Shown here in pieces: positions 16,815 through 25,458 of a stretch of DNA of 64,000 bases. The stretch's first letter is position 1, and every line of letters starts with the position of its first letter. This DNA is from Achromobacter kerstersii (GTDB taxonomy: Bacteria > Pseudomonadota > Gammaproteobacteria > Burkholderiales > Burkholderiaceae_B), in assembly GCF_902859595.1 (NCBI RefSeq), contig NZ_CADIJQ010000011.1, positions 183,632-247,631 on the forward strand, in the 5' to 3' direction. The notes beneath the pieces are model-generated. The model was given only the letters and a program-made list of their open reading frames with translations, ran no database searches and had not been told where the DNA came from. The position numbers and the translations under genes were made by a program.

Positions 16815-17438
16815 TTACTTCGCGGCCTTGGTCGAGTACGACGCCATCAGGTTGCGGTAGTCGGGAATGTGGTTGGCGAACAGCGTACCCAGGCCTTCCA
16901 CGTCATTGCGCCAGTCGCGATGCAGTTCGCACGCCACGCCGAACCACGACATCAGCTGGGCGCCGGCCTGCTCCATGCGGCTCCAGGCGGCGTTGCGGGT
17001 GACTTCGTTGAACGTGCCCGAGGCATCCGTCACGACGAACACGTCAAAGCCTTCTTCCAGGGCCGACAGGGCGGGGAAGGCGACGCACACTTCGGTGACC
17101 ACGCCAGCGATGATCAGCTGCTTCTTGCCGGTGGCCTTGACGGCCTTCACGAAGTCTTCGTTGTCCCAGGCGTTGATGTTGCCGGGGCGGGCGATGTAGG
17201 GGGCGGCAGGGAATTTGTCTTTCAGTTCTTGAACCAGCGGGCCGTTGGGGCCGTCTTCGAAGCTGGTGGTCAGGATGGTGGGCAGCTTGAAGTATTCGGC
17301 CAGATCGGCCAGCGCCAGCACGTTGTTCTTGAATTGGTCCGGTTGGAAATCACGCACCAGGGAAAGCAGGCCGGCTTGGTGGTCAACCAGCAGGACGGCG
17401 GCTTCGTTCTTGTCCAGTTTCACGTAGGGCTTGGTCAT
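16815..17438 (-). CDS. ycaC: isochorismatase-family hydrolase, YcaC-like
   Basis: 207-residue cysteine hydrolase. The triad of YcaC-type proteins is in place: Asp19 in LLVDHQAG, Arg84 in IARPGNINAW and Cys118 in VVTEVCVAFPAL with the preceding cis-peptide loop. The family fold is that of isochorismatase, but YcaC's natural substrate is not known. The 117-base gap upstream should hold its promoter; the LysR gene upstream on the same strand is the likely regulator. Confidence 0.88.
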   Translation of the reverse strand: MTKPYVKLDKNEAAVLLVDHQAGLLSLVRDFQPDQFKNNVLALADLAEYFKLPTILTTSFEDGPNGPLVQELKDKFPAAPYIARPGNINAWDNEDFVKAVKATGKKQLIIAGVVTEVCVAFPALSALEEGFDVFVVTDASGTFNEVTRNAAWSRMEQAGAQLMSWFGVACELHRDWRNDVEGLGTLFANHIPDYRNLMASYSTKAAK

Positions 17439-17555
17439 GGTTTGCTCCGTTATGTCTTCAGGTTTTGGTGCGCGGTGTTGCGCGGTGAGTGCATGAACAG
17501 AATTCTAAATACAAGCCAATGACCCCGGTAGAGGGTGAAATTGTGTCTCAGCGTT

Positions 17556-18527
17556 CTATAAATCGGACGATTGGGACACTCCCTTCAGGGATGAAATGCC
17601 GTGGCGCAGTTGCGTTTGCGTTTCGCGCCGGGCGTTTTCACGATACTCCGCGCTCATGAAATCCAGTAGTTCGCGCACCGCAGGTAACAAACCCCGCCGC
17701 GACGGGAAAACGGCATGGACGGCCCCGGGCTCGGGGTGCCAGGGCGCGCCCACCGGCACGAGCGTGCCGGCGTCCAGTTCTTCATGGATCATCATCAGGG
17801 GCAAGGCCGCCGCACCCACACCGCGCAGCGTGGCCTGCTTTAACGCCAGCATGTCGTCGGTGACAAGCCGGGGCGTGAACGGCACGTTCTGCCGCTGGCC
17901 ATCAGGGCCATCCAGCCGCCACAGGCATTCGCGCTGCTCGGTGCCCAGCGCCAGGGTCGGCAATTGGCTGATCTGCGCGGGGTCGGCGTTGGGGGGCAAG
18001 TTGCGCGCAAGAGCCGGGCTGGCGACCAGGCTCTGGCAGCTCATGCCCAGATGCTTCATCACCAGGTCGCTGCTTTCAATGGGGCCGAAACGCACGCGCA
18101 CAGCCAGGTCAAAGCCTTCGCGCAGCACGTCGACCGAGCGCGAAAAACTCTTCAGATACACGTGCACCTTGGGGCACTTTTCCATGAAGCGCGCCACCAC
18201 GTCACCCAGAAAGTAATAGATCAGCGCGGGCGGGGCGCTCATGCGGATGGTGCCTTGCGGTTCGGCGTGCGTGCGGTCGATGACATCCTGCGCGGCTTCG
18301 GCGCCCGCCAGCATCGACAGGCACTGGTCGAAATATTCCTGCCCCAGCTCGGTCACGGCGAAGGTGCGGGTGGACCGCTGGATCAGGCGCACGCCCAGGC
18401 GTTCTTCCAACAGGGCGATGCGGCGGCTAAGGCGGGATTTCGGGATATCCAGCGCGCGGCCGGCGGGGGCAAAGCCCCCATGTTTCACGACCTGGACAAA
18501 GTAGTAGAGATCATTCAAGTCGTGCAT
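17556..18527 (-). CDS. LysR-family transcriptional regulator
   Basis: 323-residue LysR protein with the start MHDLNDLYYFVQVVKHGGF and helix-turn-helix DIPKSRLSRRIALLEERLG, typical of the AaeR/YhjC-like branch. Effector domain from about residue 90, with a polar tail after residue 300. It lies directly upstream of the YcaC-like gene on the same strand, which is its likely target. Effector unknown. Confidence 0.88.
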   Translation of the reverse strand: MHDLNDLYYFVQVVKHGGFAPAGRALDIPKSRLSRRIALLEERLGVRLIQRSTRTFAVTELGQEYFDQCLSMLAGAEAAQDVIDRTHAEPQGTIRMSAPPALIYYFLGDVVARFMEKCPKVHVYLKSFSRSVDVLREGFDLAVRVRFGPIESSDLVMKHLGMSCQSLVASPALARNLPPNADPAQISQLPTLALGTEQRECLWRLDGPDGQRQNVPFTPRLVTDDMLALKQATLRGVGAAALPLMMIHEELDAGTLVPVGAPWHPEPGAVHAVFPSRRGLLPAVRELLDFMSAEYRENARRETQTQLRHGISSLKGVSQSSDL

Positions 18528-18624
18528 GAGCTTCCCGCAGTTTCCGAATTAAGACGTAGCGGGGAGCATATAACGCCCCCGCGTCTTCGGGCGGAAAGCG
18601 GCGGGGCGAGGGGTCCGAACGGGC

Positions 18625-19590
18625 CTAGGCGGCTGCGCCGGCTGACTCTTCCTTCCAGCGCTGCTTGTCGCGCAGCGGCGGGGTGCCGAACAAGCGGCTG
18701 TATTCGCGGCTGAATTGCGATGAGCTCTCGTAGCCCACTGCGTGCGCGGCCAGCGCCACGCCGGCGTCATCGCTCAGCATCAGCCGGCGCGCTTCCTGAA
18801 GCCGCAGATGCTTCTGGTATTGCAGCGGGCTCATGGCGGTGGCCTGCTTGAAATGGTGATGCAGAGACGACACGCTCATGTGCACGTCGCGCGCAATCTC
18901 TTCCACCCGCAGCGGCTGCGCATAGTTGTCGCGCAGGATGCGAATGGCCTTGGCCACGCGGTTCAACTGGCTGTCTTGCAACACCGACTGGCGCAGCACC
19001 ACGCCCTGGCCGTTCATCAGCAGGCGGTACAACAGCTCGCGCTTGATCATGGGCGCCAGGATGGGGATGTCGCGCGGCGTGTCCAGCAAGCGCAGCAGGC
19101 GCAGCACCACGTCCAGCAGGCAGCCGCCCAGCGGGTTCACGCACAGCGCCCGCGCCGCTTCGGCGGGCACCAGCGGCGGCAGGTTTTCGTCGCTGATCAG
19201 TTCGGCGATCTCTTCGGGGTTCAGATCCAGCCGCAATCCCAGGTAGGGCAGGGTCGGGCTGGCGACAGACACCTTGGCTACCACGGGCAGGTCCACCGAC
19301 GAGATCAGATAGTGGAAGGGGTCGTACTCAAAGCTCTCGTCGCCGATCAGCAGGCGCTTGGACCCCTGGGCAATGACTGCCAACGCGGCTTTCTGCAAGC
19401 CGGGCTTGGCGCCCGTCGGCTGCGACAGGCGGTGCAGATACAAGCCCTCGATGGGCGTATCCAATGAACCTTCCAAGTGGCCCGTCATCCGGTCCAACGT
19501 GCACAACAGTTCCCGGCGGGCCGGTTCGACGGCGATGTCCAGGGCGGCGGCGCTGACGGAGTCTCCCGGTCGTTCGGTAGTAATAGGCAT
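18625..19590 (-). CDS. AraC-family regulator with AraC N-terminal (PF06719-type) domain
   Basis: 321-residue AraC protein. The N-terminal domain contains QPTGAKPGLQKAALAVIAQG and later LGLRLDLNPEEIAELI, characteristic of the YqhC-like group; two helix-turn-helix motifs occupy the last 100 residues (VEEIARDVHMSVSSLHHHFK and HAVGYESSSQFSREYSRLFG). The ATG at 19590 has GGAG upstream; the frame remains open further 5' but without a domain. It is divergent from the aldo/keto reductase, as YqhC is from yqhD/dkgA, so control of that reductase by aldehydes is plausible. Confidence 0.88.
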   Translation of the reverse strand: MPITTERPGDSVSAAALDIAVEPARRELLCTLDRMTGHLEGSLDTPIEGLYLHRLSQPTGAKPGLQKAALAVIAQGSKRLLIGDESFEYDPFHYLISSVDLPVVAKVSVASPTLPYLGLRLDLNPEEIAELISDENLPPLVPAEAARALCVNPLGGCLLDVVLRLLRLLDTPRDIPILAPMIKRELLYRLLMNGQGVVLRQSVLQDSQLNRVAKAIRILRDNYAQPLRVEEIARDVHMSVSSLHHHFKQATAMSPLQYQKHLRLQEARRLMLSDDAGVALAAHAVGYESSSQFSREYSRLFGTPPLRDKQRWKEESAGAAA

Positions 19591-19908
19591 GTGGGCTCCG
19601 AAGGGCGCGTCGCCCGCGCGGGTGGGCCGGCGGCGCAACAGGGGGTGGATGCGCTCCAGTGTATGCGCGGCCGGAACGCGCTGCACAGCGCCTTTTTCCG
19701 GGTGTGGAGAAATGGGCAAAAAGTTTGGAGGATCGGGCGCATGCCTGATCCTGCAAAGCGGCTGCCAGAGAATCAGGCAAAAAAAGGGCAGGATCAAGCA
19801 GCGCAATCGGATGGGCGGCGACGCATACTGTCAGCACCCCGGCAAGCAGGCGCCCGGCGTCCCATCCCGGGGCGCGCGGCCCGGCGACGCCCCTGAAGGA
19901 GTCCCATC
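19591..19908. other. divergent promoter region, no gene seen
   Basis: 318 bases between the AraC gene and the aldo/keto reductase. I see no credible coding sequence. Around 19743-19796 it has overlapping inverted repeats (GCCTGAT with ATCAGGC, and TGATCCTGC with GCAGGATCA) that could be regulator sites. A ribosome site AAGGAG lies just before the reductase ATG. Confidence 0.6.
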
Positions 19909-20955
19909 ATGCGATACAAGAAATTTGGCAGTACCGGTCTGTTCGTCTCGGAACTGTGCCTGGGCACCATGACCTTTGGCGGCGAAGGCGAGCTGTGGAG
20001 CAAGATCGGCAACCTGCAACAAGAGGACGCCAACCGCCTGGTCGGACGCGCCCTGGATGCGGGCGTCAACTTCATCGACACGGCGGATGTGTATTCCGAA
20101 GGCCGCTCGGAAATCATCACGGGCCAGGCGCTGCGCGACTTGAAGGTGGCGCGCGACGATGTGGTCATCGCCACCAAGGTGTTCGGCCAGACCGGCGCCG
20201 GGGTGAACGCGCGCGGCAACTCGCGCTTTCATATTCTGGATAGCGTGAAGAAGAGCTTGTCACGCTTGCAGCTGGACCATATCGACCTGTATCAGATCCA
20301 TGGCTTCGACCCCGCGACGCCTGTCGAGGAAACCGTGCGCGCGCTGGACAATCTGGTGCAGCATGGCCATGTGCGTTATGTGGGCGTGTCGAATTGGGCG
20401 GCGTGGCAAATCATGAAGGCGCTGGGTATTGCCGAACGCCTGGGGCTGGCGCGATTTGAATCGCTACAGGCCTACTACACGATCGCGGGCCGCGACCTGG
20501 AGCGCGAACTCGTGCCCATGCTGCAAAGCGAAGGCGTCGGCCTGATGGTGTGGAGCCCGCTTGCGGGCGGTTTGCTCAGCGGCAAGTATGGCCGTGATGG
20601 TTCGGCCGAAGCCGGCAGCCGCCGCGCCGCTTTCGACTTCCCGCCCGTGGACCGCGACCGCGCCTACGACAGCATCGACGCGCTGAAATCCGTGGCCGAT
20701 GAGCGTGGCGTGTCGGTTGCGCAAGTGGCGCTGGCATGGCTGCTGCATCAGCAAGTGGTCACCAGCGTCATCATCGGCGCCAAGCGCGTGGACCAGCTGG
20801 ACGACAACCTGGCCGCTACGGGCATCAAGCTGACGCAAGACGAGCTGGCCGCACTGGACAAGGTCAGCGCGCTGCCGCCCGAGTATCCCGGCTGGATGCA
20901 CGTGCGCCAGGGCGAGTTCCGCCGCAAGCAGCTGCTGGAATCGGGCGCCGCGTAA
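19909..20955 (+). CDS. aldo/keto reductase
   Basis: 348-residue NADP-dependent TIM-barrel reductase. The catalytic tetrad is visible: Asp57, Tyr62, Lys90 and His131, in the contexts FIDTADVYSEG, VIATK and LYQIHGFD. The coenzyme-binding end includes VTSVIIGAKRVDQLDDNL. It resembles the potassium-channel-beta/YajO-like branch that reduces aldehydes, including methylglyoxal-type compounds. The divergent AraC regulator suggests induction by reactive aldehydes. Confidence 0.9.
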   Translation: MRYKKFGSTGLFVSELCLGTMTFGGEGELWSKIGNLQQEDANRLVGRALDAGVNFIDTADVYSEGRSEIITGQALRDLKVARDDVVIATKVFGQTGAGVNARGNSRFHILDSVKKSLSRLQLDHIDLYQIHGFDPATPVEETVRALDNLVQHGHVRYVGVSNWAAWQIMKALGIAERLGLARFESLQAYYTIAGRDLERELVPMLQSEGVGLMVWSPLAGGLLSGKYGRDGSAEAGSRRAAFDFPPVDRDRAYDSIDALKSVADERGVSVAQVALAWLLHQQVVTSVIIGAKRVDQLDDNLAATGIKLTQDELAALDKVSALPPEYPGWMHVRQGEFRRKQLLESGAA

Positions 20956-20988
20956 AAAGCAAAAAGGGCGGCGTCATCTGGACGCTTC

Positions 20989-21017
20989 AGCCGGCCATCT
21001 TAATGGGATGGCCGGCT
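20989..21017 (+). terminator. hairpin after the aldo/keto reductase
   Basis: AGCCGGCCATC and its complement GATGGCCGGCT form an 11-bp stem with a 7-base loop, 34 bases after the stop. There is no T tail, so termination may need Rho. It lies 40 bases before the next start codon. Confidence 0.5.
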
Positions 21018-21056
21018 AGTAGAATCCAGGGCAGCTTTCACTACCGACGATGCCCG

Positions 21057-22286
21057 ATGACCGACCCGTTTTCCCCCGACGATGTGCGCGTTTTGCGCGA
21101 ACACGGCATTGCACTGTTCGCCGGCCGCGTGCTGATTGCGGTGCAGCCGCCCTTGTCAGACGCGCGCATTGCGGAAATTGAATCCGCCTGCGCCGGCCCC
21201 TTGCCACAAGCTTTGCGCGACCTATGGCGCCTGACTGCCGGCGGCGAACTTGCCTACGACTTGCGCGCGCAAATGGACGGCAATGAAGAGGCGTTGAGCT
21301 GGTCTGAACTGTTCTATGACGGCAGCGACCACTATCGCGATCTGCAAGGCTGGATCGAACACGAACAAGAGTGCGCGGAAGAGGCCGCCGCCGAAGACGG
21401 CGAGACCTGGAATGGCACGCTGCGCTATGTGCCGATTGGCGGCTTTGAATACTGCGACCGCATCTACGTCGCGACCGAACCCGGCCCCCGCGCAGGCAGC
21501 ATCGTCGCCTGGAAGCAAGGCCTGCCCGGCTGGACGCACGCGCTGCAACAGGATGGCATTGCAACCATTGCGCCGGATCTGCTCGCCGCCTTCGCCGCGC
21601 TGAGCCTGGAGACAGACCCCGAAGACGACGTGGATAGCCCCGGCGTGCGCGTGCTGGAATATGTGGATGAACGCGTGTCGGACCATGGCATGCCGCAAGC
21701 GTTGGCCGATGCGCTCGTCGCCTATTACCGGCGCGCGCTGGTGGACTGGCGTGGTCCGCTTGCGGCCGGCACGTTGATGGAATCGCCGCGCTTGGCCGGC
21801 CTGGCCTTGCAGCACGCCTTAAGCAACGATGACGCGGCGCTGGTGCGACAGCTGGCGGACCAGGGCATGCGTTTCGACCAGCCCTTGCGCGGCAGCGCCA
21901 AGCCGGTGGATGTGGCGCTGATGCAGAACGCGTACGCCGCCGCCGATGCCTTGCTGCAGGCAGGCGCAGCGGTCAGCCCCACGGCGATCCATCGCTTTGA
22001 CCGCAAGCCTTCGGCGGCACTCGTCGAGCGGCTGCTGGCGCAGGGCGCCCAAGCCGATGCGTTGGGCGTGGCCCGATGCGTGGCCTGCGGATCGCCCGAG
22101 GCCGCGCGTCTTGTCGCGGCGGCCTGCGCAGACGATATCGCCACCGCGTTTGCGGACGTGCGCGATTCCATGGCCAACAGCTACCAGGAAGACCTGCGCC
22201 GCGTACGCGCAGGCAACCTGAGCCATTACCTTGGCGCGGATGGGCTTGCCGAACGCGTGGCCAACCTGCGAGATTTTTCGCTATGA
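21057..22286 (+). CDS. SUKH (SMI1/KNR4)-like protein with ankyrin-like C terminus
   Basis: 409-residue soluble protein. The first ~185 residues look like a SUKH domain: the start with IAEIESACAGPLPQALRDLWRLTAGG, an acidic surface (EHEQECAEEAAAEDGETW) and YVPIGGFEYCDRIYV. The C-terminal half has helical repeats with the pattern DAALVRQLADQGMRFDQPL and ADALLQAGAAVS, resembling ankyrin repeats. SUKH proteins are often immunity proteins against polymorphic toxins, but no toxin gene lies next to it. Function therefore open. Confidence 0.65.
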   Translation: MTDPFSPDDVRVLREHGIALFAGRVLIAVQPPLSDARIAEIESACAGPLPQALRDLWRLTAGGELAYDLRAQMDGNEEALSWSELFYDGSDHYRDLQGWIEHEQECAEEAAAEDGETWNGTLRYVPIGGFEYCDRIYVATEPGPRAGSIVAWKQGLPGWTHALQQDGIATIAPDLLAAFAALSLETDPEDDVDSPGVRVLEYVDERVSDHGMPQALADALVAYYRRALVDWRGPLAAGTLMESPRLAGLALQHALSNDDAALVRQLADQGMRFDQPLRGSAKPVDVALMQNAYAAADALLQAGAAVSPTAIHRFDRKPSAALVERLLAQGAQADALGVARCVACGSPEAARLVAAACADDIATAFADVRDSMANSYQEDLRRVRAGNLSHYLGADGLAERVANLRDFSL

Positions 22287-22364
22287 CGATGCCTGGCGCT
22301 GGCCGGCCGCCACGCGCCATCCCCGACTAGAATGTCTGTCGCGTCGCAATGACAAGGGAACCGC

Positions 22365-23123
22365 GTGGCCATTCCGTATCTGCGCCGACTGACGGCGGTT
22401 AGCCGTAGCCCGCAAGCCAACAGGCATCTTGCCTACCTCCTGACCTTTACCGCCGGCGCGGTCAACGCGGGCGGCTTTTTGGCCGTCCAGCAATACACCT
22501 CGCACATGTCGGGCATCGTTTCGATGATGGCCGACCACATGGCGTTGGGCGGCGTGGTGGTGGTGTTGCAGGGCGTGGCGGCGTTGCTGTCGTTCCTGGC
22601 GGGTGCGGCCAGCTCCGCGTTCCTGATCAATTTCGGACGGCGCTCGCACCTGGCCAGCGAATACGCGCTGCCGCTGCTGCTGGAAGCCGTGCTGTTGCTG
22701 CTATTCGGCCTGCTGGGCGCTAACCTGGAAACGCTGCGCTGGTTCTACGTGCCAGGCACCGTGATGCTGCTGTGCTACATCATGGGCCTGCAAAACGCGA
22801 TGATCACCAAGGTGTCGCGCTCCGAGATCCGCACGACGCACGTCACCGGCATGGTGACCGACATCGGCATTGAACTGGGCAAGCTGTTTTACTGGAACGT
22901 TGCCAAGAGCGATGCGCAGACCACGCCGCACGTGCTCGCCGACCGGGGCAAACTCATCGTGCTGAGCCTGATGGTGTCGCTGTTCTTCGTGGGCGGCGTG
23001 ACGGGCGCGTATTCGTTCTACCACTTTGGTTTCGGTTCGACCTGGCCGCTGGCGCTGTTGCTGCTGGTGCTGGCGGCGGTGCCGATCACGGACGACATCC
23101 GCAGCTTTCTGCGCCGCGCCTAG
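22365..23123 (+). CDS. DUF1275 (YoaK-like) membrane protein
   Basis: 252-residue membrane protein with about six helices. The motif AGAVNAGGFLAVQQYTSHMSG and later MGLQNAMITKVSRSEIRTTHVTGMVTD-like residues are the hallmark of DUF1275. Function unknown; transport is suspected in the literature on family members. Start is GTG with AAGGGAA eight bases before. A 78-base gap separates it from the SUKH gene. Confidence 0.85.
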   Translation: MAIPYLRRLTAVSRSPQANRHLAYLLTFTAGAVNAGGFLAVQQYTSHMSGIVSMMADHMALGGVVVVLQGVAALLSFLAGAASSAFLINFGRRSHLASEYALPLLLEAVLLLLFGLLGANLETLRWFYVPGTVMLLCYIMGLQNAMITKVSRSEIRTTHVTGMVTDIGIELGKLFYWNVAKSDAQTTPHVLADRGKLIVLSLMVSLFFVGGVTGAYSFYHFGFGSTWPLALLLLVLAAVPITDDIRSFLRRA

Positions 23124-23126
23124 CGC

Positions 23127-23195
23127 GGCAGCTGTGGCGGCAACGGCAGCGGCAACGTCAGCGCCAACGTCAGCGGCAACGGCAATGTCAGCGTA
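23127..23195. repeat. short degenerate GGCAACGtCAGC repeat
   Basis: About five copies of a 12-base unit of the type GGCAACGTCAGC, between the DUF1275 stop and the C-terminal end of the convergent gene. Probably slippage of low-complexity sequence. Confidence 0.6.
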
Positions 23196-23952
23196 TCGCT
23201 TTGCGCGGGGTGGCATGGCCCAGAAAAACCTGTAGCGCGGCGTAGGTTTCGTAATGCAGTTTTTTCAGCCGGGCGTCCTTGGCCGGCTCGGTGAGGGCGT
23301 AGCCTTTGGCGTCCAGCGGGTAGGGCTCGCCCAGCAGGCGGGCCATGTCGACCTGGTAGTAGCTCGCGTCGCCATAGGGCCGCTTGCCGTCGATCAGGGG
23401 CGCGGGCCAGTACCGATCACCTTCGCGCAGCACGGCTTCCAGCTGCTGCGGGTTCGCTTCGCGCCAGGCGGCCGCGCGCAACACCGTCAGGTGTTCGGCG
23501 CGCAGTGTAAAACCGCCTTGCGCGTCGACACCGCTTTCGGGAAAGTCGAACGCTTCTTTCATCTCGGCCGGCAGCGTGTAATGGCCCGGCTCCAGTTTGC
23601 CCATTGATGCAACGAAGCCGGGCACCAAGCGGCACACCTCGGCCATGCACCGGATGGCAATCGCATCATCCGACGTCTTCAACGCCTGGCGCGCGATGGC
23701 CAGCGTGTCGGGGCCGCCTAGCAGCGGTTGTTCGAAATCGATGCCCGGTGCGCCGGATTCGATGGGCATCCACAGCACGCGCAGCAACCGTATCAGGGCC
23801 GCGTGTTGGGAAGACATCGGGATGGCGTCGGCCGGCGTGGCAAACACCTGCCGGATGATCGGCTTGCGGTCGGTGGCGGCTAGTGCGCGCAACGGCGCGG
23901 TCAATAGCCAGCCCAAACTCAGACCCGCAAGCAGTGGACGGCGCTTCATCAT
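23188..23952 (-). CDS. exported protein of unknown function
   Basis: About 254 residues. The leader MMKRRPLLAGLSLGWLLTAPLRALAA has two arginines and a hydrophobic core, so Sec or Tat export is likely. The mature part is mostly helical with a motif YYQVDMARLLGEPYPLDAKG and no cysteine pair or lipobox. I recognise no family. Its ATG overlaps the stop of the TPR gene (ATGATGA), so the two are co-translated and probably act together in the periplasm, downstream of an ECF sigma locus and a fasciclin protein. Confidence 0.7.
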   Translation of the reverse strand: MMKRRPLLAGLSLGWLLTAPLRALAATDRKPIIRQVFATPADAIPMSSQHAALIRLLRVLWMPIESGAPGIDFEQPLLGGPDTLAIARQALKTSDDAIAIRCMAEVCRLVPGFVASMGKLEPGHYTLPAEMKEAFDFPESGVDAQGGFTLRAEHLTVLRAAAWREANPQQLEAVLREGDRYWPAPLIDGKRPYGDASYYQVDMARLLGEPYPLDAKGYALTEPAKDARLKKLHYETYAALQVFLGHATPRKAIR

Positions 23953-24689
23953 TGTTTCTCCGGTGAATTCGGCAAATCAGCCAGTGCGGATTTGGCTAGC
24001 GTATAGCCCGGCTGAATTCGCAATGCATCTTCATAGGACAGGCGCGCATCGGTCAACCGCCCCACGCGGCGCAGCAAATTACCCTGATTCGTCAGGATCA
24101 GCGCACTGGCGGGTTCGGCGCGCACGGCTTTTTGATAAGCGTCCAGCGCTTCGCTTTCGCGGTTCATGGCATCCAGCAACGATGCCTGCAAGTTGTAGCC
24201 AATGCTCCAGCCGGGAAAGCGTGTCGTCAGTTCACGGGAGGTCGCCAGCGCGTTGGGCAGGTCAGAACGTTCGGCCTGCGTGCCGGCCTTGTTCACGTAG
24301 GCCCATTTATTGTCGGGGTTCAGCTTGATGGCCTGGTCGAACAGGTCTTGCGCGGCGGGCAGGTCGCCCTGCTGGGCGTGAAGCTTGCCCAGGAACAGCC
24401 GCACATCCGCATTGCGGGGATCTTGTCGCGCCATCTCTTCGGCGACACGCTGCGCTTCCGGGCGATTGCCGGCGCGCAACGCGGCCGCGATTTGCGTGTT
24501 CAATTCCTGCATGGCGGGGGGCAACTGCTGGATGCGCGCACGCAGGGCGTCGTTCTCCGCCTGGAGTTCCGATTGATAAGCATGGTCCAGCTGCGCTGCA
24601 CTTTGTGCGTGGGCGGCGGGCAACGCCAGGATCAGCAGCGGTGAGCACAGCAGAAAGGGCAGCAGACGGCGGCGCAGGATCGCAAGCAT
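23949..24689 (-). CDS. periplasmic tetratricopeptide repeat protein
   Basis: 246 residues with a signal peptide ending AAHAQ. A short coiled segment (QLDHAYQSELQAENDALRAR) is followed by TPR units, for example DVRLFLGKLHAQQGDLPAAQDLFDQ-like residues and NKWAYVNKAGTQAERSDLP. TPRs serve as protein-binding scaffolds. The chosen ATG at 24689 places a clean signal peptide first; an upstream start would add 36 unlikely residues. It overlaps the next gene and lies 133 bases behind the fasciclin gene. Confidence 0.8.
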   Translation of the reverse strand: MLAILRRRLLPFLLCSPLLILALPAAHAQSAAQLDHAYQSELQAENDALRARIQQLPPAMQELNTQIAAALRAGNRPEAQRVAEEMARQDPRNADVRLFLGKLHAQQGDLPAAQDLFDQAIKLNPDNKWAYVNKAGTQAERSDLPNALATSRELTTRFPGWSIGYNLQASLLDAMNRESEALDAYQKAVRAEPASALILTNQGNLLRRVGRLTDARLSYEDALRIQPGYTLAKSALADLPNSPEKQ

Positions 24690-24822
24690 GGGGTCGGCGG
24701 TTCCGGATGAGGAAGGGGAGGCAAATTTGGCTCCTACGATACCGTAAGCCCGGCCAGTAGCGAAAAGGCCCGGCACATAGGCCGGGCGCTTCATCACGTG
24801 GCGCGGCGCAAGGCCGCAACGA

Positions 24823-25371
24823 TCACTGCGGCATCAGCACCGTATCAATGACGTGGATAACGCCATTGGACTGGTAGACGTCATACGTGCTGATGGTGGA
24901 CACGCCGCCCTTTTCGTCGTTCAAGGTCAGGTTGTGTTTGCCGTTCATCATCACCCACAGCTTGCCGCCGCTGGCGGTGGTCAGGTCGGTCTTGCCGCCA
25001 CCCTTCTTGATCTTGGCGGCCAGCGCGTCGAAGTCCAGCTTTCCAGGCACAACGTGATAGGTCAGGATCTTGGTCAGCGTTGCCTTGTTTTCAGGCTTGA
25101 CCAGCGTGTCCACCGTGCCGGCAGGCAGCTTGCCGAAGGCGGCGTTGGTCGGTGCGAACACCGTGAACGGACCTTTGCCTTGCAGCGTATCGACCAGGCC
25201 CGCCGCTTTCACGGCTGCAACCAATGTGGTGTGGTCCGCGGAATTCACGGCGTTCGCCACGATGTTCTTGGCGGGCATCATCGGCTGTCCACCCACCATG
25301 ACGTCGGCTGCGTACACGGGCGACAGGGTCAGGGCGGAGCAAGCGATGGCAATCGAGGCTAGCAATTTCAT
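24823..25371 (-). CDS. secreted fasciclin (FAS1) domain protein
   Basis: 182-residue exported protein with a signal peptide ending VYAA and one FAS1 domain: box H1 FTVFAPTNAAFGKLPAGT and box H2 TYHVVPGK, ending IHVIDTVLMP. FAS1 domains mediate adhesion or binding of small molecules. Ribosome site AAGGAGA precedes the ATG. It lies 87 bases behind the RskA-type anti-sigma gene. In mycobacteria the SigK/RskA pair controls the FAS1 proteins MPT70/MPT83, so the association here is meaningful. Confidence 0.92.
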   Translation of the reverse strand: MKLLASIAIACSALTLSPVYAADVMVGGQPMMPAKNIVANAVNSADHTTLVAAVKAAGLVDTLQGKGPFTVFAPTNAAFGKLPAGTVDTLVKPENKATLTKILTYHVVPGKLDFDALAAKIKKGGGKTDLTTASGGKLWVMMNGKHNLTLNDEKGGVSTISTYDVYQSNGVIHVIDTVLMPQ

Positions 25372-25403
25372 GACGATCTCCTTTTGTGTGGCCGTCATGA
25401 GGA

Positions 25404-25431
25404 GATACGCGGCTGGCCTGCGAATGGATGC
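25404..25431 (-). promoter_or_regulatory. candidate ECF promoter of the fasciclin gene
   Basis: On the minus strand GCATCC (25426-25431) and CGTATC (25404-25409) are separated by 16 bases, about 33 bases before the fasciclin start. It resembles in style the SigK-type promoters I recall (a CATCC -35). The same -35 lies before the DUF3455 gene of the other ECF locus. Tentative. Confidence 0.35.
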
Positions 25432-25458
25432 GCTTATTTCACTAAGGACAAACCCTGA

